From positions 62,001-126,000 of the forward strand of contig JBPYFK010000020.1 in assembly GCA_051984675.1 (NCBI GenBank): DNA of 64,000 nt. The letters run 5' to 3'. The translations under genes and the position numbers were made by a program. Positions 59,919-64,000 of this stretch are shown piece by piece (within the stretch, counting starts at the first letter, position 1; every line of letters starts with the position of its first letter). The notes under the pieces are model-generated. The model did no database searches. It was not told the DNA's origin and saw nothing but the letters and a program-made list of their open reading frames with translations. Source of the DNA: JBPYFK01 sp051984675. GTDB lineage: Bacteria; Actinomycetota; Actinomycetes; Mycobacteriales; Pseudonocardiaceae.

Positions 59919-59989
59919 TGCTCAATCGGTCCGGCAAAGTCGAGCACCAACTGAGCAACTTGTACAGCAAGAAGTGTATGTATTGCTCA
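59919..59989. promoter_or_regulatory. Three Lrp-type half-sites in the lrp/hppD gap
   Basis: TGCTCAA (59919-59925), TGAGCAA (59952-59958) and TTGCTCA (59983-59989). The last two form a perfect 7-bp inverted repeat 24 bases apart; successive sites are 31-33 bases apart, three helical turns. The hppD start GTG lies 64 bases after the last site. Confidence 0.65.
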
Positions 59990-60052
59990 CTCTGCCCCAT
60001 CGGTCTCACGCTGGCCTCAACGGCGCTGCCTGCCCAAGCCGAGGAGGAGACC

Positions 60053-61261
60053 GTGAGCAGCACGGCAAACACCAGCATCCAGACCGGCGAGATCGACGAC
60101 GTGACCTTCGACCAGATGCGGCGACTGGTCGGGCTTGTGGAGCACGACACCTCCCGGGACCCATTCCCGGTGAAGGCCCTGGATGCCGTGGTATTCGTCG
60201 CTGGCAATGCCACACAGAGCGCCCTGTTCTACCAGGCCGCGCTTGGCATGGAACTCGTCGCCTACACCGGCCCGGAACATGCGAATCGCGATCACAAGGC
60301 GTACGTCCTGAAATCGGGGTCAGCCAGGTTCGTGATCAAGGGCGCGGTCGCTCCGGAAAGCGAGCTCGCTGACCATCATCGCCGACACGGCGACGGCGTT
60401 GTCGACCTTTCCCTCGAGGTAGCGGATGTCGACAAGTGCATCGCTCATGCACGTGCTCAGGGTGCGAGGGTGCTCGATGAACCGCACGACATTTCCGATG
60501 AGTACGGCACCGCCCGGGTGGCCGCGATCGCTACTTACGGTGAAACGAGGCACACCCTCGTGGACCGATCACGCTATTCGGGACCGTACCTGCCCGGATA
60601 CGTCGCCCGGACCGGCAGCTACGTCAAGCCCGCCGGCGCCCCCAAGCGGCTGTTCCAAGCCGTCGATCACTGCGTGGGCAACGTTGAGTTGGGGCAGATG
60701 GACAGATGGGTGGACTTCTATAACCGCATCATGGGCTTCGTAAACATGGCCGAATTCGTGGGCGACGACATCGCTACCGAGTATTCAGCCCTCATGAGCA
60801 AGGTCGTCGCAAACGGAAATCATCGAGTAAAGTTCCCGCTAAACGAGCCAGCCCTTGGCAAAAAGAAGTCTCAAATCGACGAATATTTGGAGTATTACCG
60901 CGGTGCCGGATGTCAGCACATCGCGCTCGCAACCGGGGACATCCTGACCACCATTAAGCACATGCGAGCCGCTGGCGTCGATTTTTTGGTCACCCCGGAT
61001 TCCTACTACGATGATCCGCAGCTTCGCGCCCGGATTGGTGAAGTGCGTCTACCCATTGAAATCCTCAAGGAAAATCGTATCCTTGTGGACCGCGACGAGG
61101 ACGGCTATTTGTTGCAGATCTTTACCAAGCCCATCGGAGATCGACCGACGGTGTTCTACGAGCTGATTGAACGTCACGGTTCGCTCGGCTTCGGCAAGGG
61201 CAACTTCAAAGCCCTGTTCGAAGCTATCGAGCGTGAGCAGGCGAGACGGGGCAACCTGTAG
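60053..61261 (+). CDS. hppD: 4-hydroxyphenylpyruvate dioxygenase
   Basis: 402 residues from GTG 60053, after GAGGAGGAG; the longer reading overlaps the Lrp gene and is rejected. Fe(II) enzyme converting 4-hydroxyphenylpyruvate to homogentisate in tyrosine catabolism. Two vicinal-oxygen-chelate domains; iron ligands in FQAVDHCVGNVE (His), GCQHIALATGD (His) and PTVFYELIERHGS (Glu); also YLLQIFTKP and GFGKGNFKALFEAIE. No homogentisate dioxygenase gene follows in this window. Confidence 0.95.
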   Translation: MSSTANTSIQTGEIDDVTFDQMRRLVGLVEHDTSRDPFPVKALDAVVFVAGNATQSALFYQAALGMELVAYTGPEHANRDHKAYVLKSGSARFVIKGAVAPESELADHHRRHGDGVVDLSLEVADVDKCIAHARAQGARVLDEPHDISDEYGTARVAAIATYGETRHTLVDRSRYSGPYLPGYVARTGSYVKPAGAPKRLFQAVDHCVGNVELGQMDRWVDFYNRIMGFVNMAEFVGDDIATEYSALMSKVVANGNHRVKFPLNEPALGKKKSQIDEYLEYYRGAGCQHIALATGDILTTIKHMRAAGVDFLVTPDSYYDDPQLRARIGEVRLPIEILKENRILVDRDEDGYLLQIFTKPIGDRPTVFYELIERHGSLGFGKGNFKALFEAIEREQARRGNL

Positions 61262-61271
61262 ACGTGCCGTC

Positions 61272-61318
61272 GTGAAAGACGCCTTCACTGCACCAAGTGC
61301 AGTGAAGGCGTCTTTCAC
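61272..61318. repeat. Hairpin element, perfect 22-bp arms (hppD/ilvA convergent gap)
   Basis: Arms 61272-61293 and 61297-61318 (GTGAAAGACGCCTTCACTGC plus AC against its complement), loop CAA. The central CC/GG pair differs from the AG/CT pair of 59347-59399, another compensated change. Confidence 0.93.
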
Positions 61319-61322
61319 CACA

Positions 61323-62534
61323 TCAGCCCTTCGCGATCACGGTGTAGCCGGCCTGTTGAAGTTCGTCGACCACGAGTTCGCGGTGTTCGGGTCCCCGCGT
61401 CTCCAAGTTGATCTCCACGTCGACTTCGCCCAGCGCCAGCGCACCTGAAATCCGCGAGTGTTCGATGTCCAGCACATTCGCCTGGAGCCGGCCGAGCCTC
61501 CCGAGCAGTGCCGCCAGCGACCCCGGACGATCAGGCAATCGGACTCGCAATGACAGGTAACGGCCTGCGGAGCTCATCCCGTGCCGGATCACTTGGAGCA
61601 GGAGCAGAGGGTCGATGTTGCCTCCGGAAAGCACCCCGACCACGGGCGCTCGCATCTGCCCGGAATGCTCCAGCATCGCCGCGACCGCTGCTCCGCCCGC
61701 CGGCTCGACCACAAGCTTCGCACGCTCCAGGCAGAGCAGGAGGGCCCCAGACAGCGCTTCCTCGCTGACGGTGAGCACATCATCAACAAGCTCAGATACA
61801 TGGCTGAAGGTGACCGGTCCCGGCTCCGCCACCGCGATTCCGTCGGCCATGGTCTGCGCGGTCTTAGCACGCACCGGCATGCCTGCCGCGAGTGACCCGG
61901 GCCATGCTGCTGCCCGCTCCGCCTGCACTCCGAGCACCTTGACATCAGGCTTCGAGGCTTTCACCGCCGCCGCGATCCCACCCACGAGTCCACCACCCCC
62001 GGTCGGCACGACGACGGTCGCCGCCTCGGGAAGCTGCTCCAGAATCTCCAAGCCGACGGTGCCTTGACCAGCCAGAACGTCGGGGTGGTCGAACGGGTGA
62101 ATGAACTCGGCCCCGGTTTGGTCCGCGTATTCCCGTGCCGCTGACAACGTGTCCTCAAGAACAGCGCCTCGCGTCCGTACGTCGGCCCCGTACGACTTCG
62201 TCGCTGCCAGTTTGGGGAGCGGGGCACGCTCAGGCATGAACACGGTCGATCGAATTCCGAGCAGTGACGCGGCCAGAGCCACACCTTGCGCATGGTTTCC
62301 CGCGCTAGCTGCGACCACCCCTCTGCCACGCTGCTGCTCGGACAAGCCCAGCAGACGCACGTACGCCCCACGAAGTTTGAAAGACCCCGTGCGCTGCAGA
62401 TTTTCGCACTTGAGATAGACCTCGCCGCCGCAGTACTCGCCGAGCACCCTCGAATGTTCCAGCGGAGTCGGCCGCGCCACCCCAGCTAGCTGCTCGCGGG
62501 CGACACGGATGCTTTCGAGGCTGACCAGATCCAT
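61323..62534 (-). CDS. ilvA: Threonine ammonia-lyase with ACT-like C-terminus
   Basis: 403 residues from ATG 62534 (MDLVSLESIRVAREQLAGVA). PLP motif TGSFKLRGAYVRLL with the Schiff-base Lys, SAGNHAQGVALAASLLG, phosphate-binding VVPTGGGGLVGGIAAAV, then a C-terminal ACT-like domain (LSLRVRLPDRPGSLAALLGR). Deaminates threonine to 2-oxobutanoate for isoleucine synthesis or catabolism; its length fits the single-ACT type. Convergent with hppD. Confidence 0.93.
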   Translation of the reverse strand: MDLVSLESIRVAREQLAGVARPTPLEHSRVLGEYCGGEVYLKCENLQRTGSFKLRGAYVRLLGLSEQQRGRGVVAASAGNHAQGVALAASLLGIRSTVFMPERAPLPKLAATKSYGADVRTRGAVLEDTLSAAREYADQTGAEFIHPFDHPDVLAGQGTVGLEILEQLPEAATVVVPTGGGGLVGGIAAAVKASKPDVKVLGVQAERAAAWPGSLAAGMPVRAKTAQTMADGIAVAEPGPVTFSHVSELVDDVLTVSEEALSGALLLCLERAKLVVEPAGGAAVAAMLEHSGQMRAPVVGVLSGGNIDPLLLLQVIRHGMSSAGRYLSLRVRLPDRPGSLAALLGRLGRLQANVLDIEHSRISGALALGEVDVEINLETRGPEHRELVVDELQQAGYTVIAKG

Positions 62535-62660
62535 AGGCCAATCGTGCCAGCAAGACGCGAAAGCCGACGTCACGACGATGCTCAAGGTACTCTCGGAACC
62601 ACGCCGCACGACCCGACCATCGTGCGGCAGTGGCGGCAGACCCAGCCACCTGGAGGGCAC

Positions 62661-62936
62661 ATGGCACGGCTGGCATCGGCAGCGGACACTGTTCCGCTGA
62701 TCACCGGCCTCGCCGTCGCTACCGTCTTGTCTGGGGCGGCGGTGTTTACTGTGGTCAGTTCAGGATGCGATCAGCCGGGCCGCTATCAGACGCGTGCCGA
62801 CGGGATGGTCGAACTTGTCGGCGGTTGCCTTACCTCGAACGATCTCCCGGTGGTGCCACAGCAACGGTCGGCTCAAATGCCGCCACCCCCCACGGCGCGC
62901 AGTCCGCACGCTGGCGAGCCGTCACTGGCGCCCTGA
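62661..62936 (+). CDS. Small membrane-anchored or secreted protein, unknown
   Basis: 91 residues from ATG 62661, after GGAGGGCAC. A hydrophobic N-terminal helix (LITGLAVATVLSGAAVFTVV) then SSGCDQPGRYQTRADGMVEL, VGGCLTSNDLP and a Pro-rich tail. Two cysteines flank a short domain. Divergent from ilvA. No family recognised. Confidence 0.68.
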   Translation: MARLASAADTVPLITGLAVATVLSGAAVFTVVSSGCDQPGRYQTRADGMVELVGGCLTSNDLPVVPQQRSAQMPPPPTARSPHAGEPSLAP

Positions 62937-62981
62937 CTGCGTGCGCCGTACGCGTCTGAGGCAAGTCAGGCGCCCGGCGCG

Positions 62982-64000
62982 TCATCCCAGTGCCGCGAGC
63001 AGGTCCGAGACCAGGTCATCAGCTTCTTCGATCCCGACGGACAGCCGCACCAGGTCACCGGGTACTTGCAAGACCGAGCCATTCGTACTCGCGTGCGTCA
63101 TTCTGCCCGGGTGTTCGATCAACGATTCCACGCCACCGAGTGACTCCGCGAGAGTGAAGAGTCGTGTGTGTGCACAAACTCGCAGGGCGGCATCGTCGCC
63201 GTCACGGTGGGTAAACGAGATCATGCCGCCGAATCGACGCATCTGCTTAGTCGCAATTTCGTGACCCGGGTGTTGCGGCAGGCCTGGATAGAAGATCCTA
63301 CCCACCTTGGGGTGTGACGAGAGGGCGTCGACCACACGCTCGGCGTTGTCGCAGTGACGTTCCATGCGGATGGCGAGCGTCTTGATGCCTCGCAAGGTCA
63401 GCCACGCATCGAACGGGCTGGGAACCGCACCAGCGCTGTTCTGCAGAAATGCGACCTGGGTTGCCAGTTCTTCGTCGGAAGTCACCACCGCGCCACCGAC
63501 GACGTCTGAATGGCCGCCAAGGTATTTGGTCGTCGAGTGAACGACCGCGTGGCAACCACTTTCAAGTGGCCGTTGGAGGTAGGGCGAAGCAAACGTGTTG
63601 TCGACGACAAGTTTCGTTTCTGCGTCGTGGGAAAGCTGTGCGAGCGCACCGATGTCGGCAATGTTGAGCAGCGGGTTGGTTGGCGTTTCGGCCCAGATAA
63701 CCTTGGTGGTCGGGCGAATCGCGGCTCGTACCGCGTCCACGTCGGCGAGTGGCACCGGGGTGTACTCAACGTCCCACGCCGTCAAGACCTTGTCGACCAG
63801 CCGAAAAGTTCCCCCGTAAGCGTCGTCAGGGATGATCAGATGATCGCCGGGGCGCAGAAGTGCACGCAGGACCGCGTCCGTCGCCGCCATTCCCGACGAG
63901 AAAGCACGCCCGTGAACGCCTCCCTCCAGGGACGCCAGGCACTCTTCGAGAGCCGTACGGGTCGGGTTGCCCGTGCGGGAGTATTCGTAACCGGCCCGCT
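62982..64000 (-). CDS. metB: Cystathionine gamma-synthase (5' end beyond the window)
   Basis: About 339 residues visible, open at the right edge. Reading into the edge gives RAGYEYSRTGNPTRTALEEC, then FSSGMAATDAVLRALLRPGD, IWAETPTNPLLNIADI, and HSTTKYLGGHSDVVGGAVVT with the PLP Lys. C-terminus SVGIEEADDLVSDLLAAL. Makes cystathionine from O-acyl-homoserine and cysteine. The place downstream of greA matches Rv1079-Rv1080c. Cystathionine gamma-lyase is a close alternative. Confidence 0.92.
   Translation of the reverse strand, partial: RAGYEYSRTGNPTRTALEECLASLEGGVHGRAFSSGMAATDAVLRALLRPGDHLIIPDDAYGGTFRLVDKVLTAWDVEYTPVPLADVDAVRAAIRPTTKVIWAETPTNPLLNIADIGALAQLSHDAETKLVVDNTFASPYLQRPLESGCHAVVHSTTKYLGGHSDVVGGAVVTSDEELATQVAFLQNSAGAVPSPFDAWLTLRGIKTLAIRMERHCDNAERVVDALSSHPKVGRIFYPGLPQHPGHEIATKQMRRFGGMISFTHRDGDDAALRVCAHTRLFTLAESLGGVESLIEHPGRMTHASTNGSVLQVPGDLVRLSVGIEEADDLVSDLLAALG

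Noticed and set aside
624..61318. Reading the repeats as a CRISPR array or as protein-coding (recurrent peptides such as VKDAFTA, VKASFTT, NSSFTT)
   Set aside because: Copies are dispersed, inverted and unevenly spaced, with no array of spacers. The peptides are only translations of the hairpin unit in several frames.

Overview
This window is high-GC actinobacterial DNA, most likely from a member of the Pseudonocardiaceae (Amycolatopsis/Saccharomonospora/Prauserella-like). The evidence is frequent GTG starts, two mycothiol genes (mshB and mca), a succinylase-type diaminopimelate pathway (dapC, dapD, dapE), a PIN-PhoH protein, GuaB1, LigB, and a gene order that follows Mycobacterium tuberculosis. 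From memory of the H37Rv map, the conserved backbone runs roughly from Rv1202 (dapE) down to Rv1079 (metB): dapE, dapD, dapC, fdxC, Rv1171, mshB, lpqW, typA, mutT2-like, ychF, Rv1111c, ispH, Rv1109c, xseA, xseB, glpX, fum, phoH2, Rv1086, Rv1085c, Rv1084, Rv1083, mca, Rv1081c, greA, metB. The genus is an inference.

Layout. 1-4.4 kb: lysine/diaminopimelate genes (dapE, dapD, dapC), a CHAD protein and ferredoxin fdxA. 4.6-10.1 kb: membrane protein-mshB pair, an LpqW-like lipoprotein and typA. 10.2-17.5 kb: a small Cys/Lys-rich protein behind an IdeR-like box, an SRPBCC-Nudix fusion, bioD, a pterin dehydratase, a Mop protein, a methyltransferase, a KimA-like potassium/amino-acid permease and ychF. 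17.7-32.4 kb: a block that interrupts the mycobacterial order. It has a repair half (Ada-AlkA fusion, ogt, sbcCD, rmuC) and a sugar half (FGGY kinase, FucI-type isomerase, LacI regulator, secreted GH172/DUF2961 protein) that could form a D-arabinose/arabinan scavenging route. 33.1-43.9 kb: DUF6542 protein, ispH, lipid-droplet-type protein, xseA-unknown-xseB, a class V aminotransferase, glpX, a ferredoxin-NADP reductase-like flavoprotein and fumC. 44.0-51.5 kb: ligB-DUF4288, guaB1, phoH2, a DUF885 protein and a small secreted protein. 51.6-64.0 kb: short-chain cis-prenyltransferase, hemolysin III-like protein, DUF255 thioredoxin-like protein, an AbiEi/DUF559-like protein next to two DnaA boxes, Rv1083-like-mca, DUF4307, greA, an Lrp-family regulator divergent from hppD, ilvA, a small membrane protein and partial metB.

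The most striking non-coding signal is a family of hairpin repeats in about two dozen of the gaps between genes. The unit is close to GTGAAAGACGNNTTCACTGC. It usually occurs as two facing inverted arms 1-60 bases apart, sometimes as a single arm. Arms change together from locus to locus, so base pairing seems to be conserved. The elements lie between convergent, divergent and same-strand genes alike, and at three places they supply the CAG-TGA end of a gene. No tRNA, rRNA, CRISPR array, insertion sequence or prophage was recognised.
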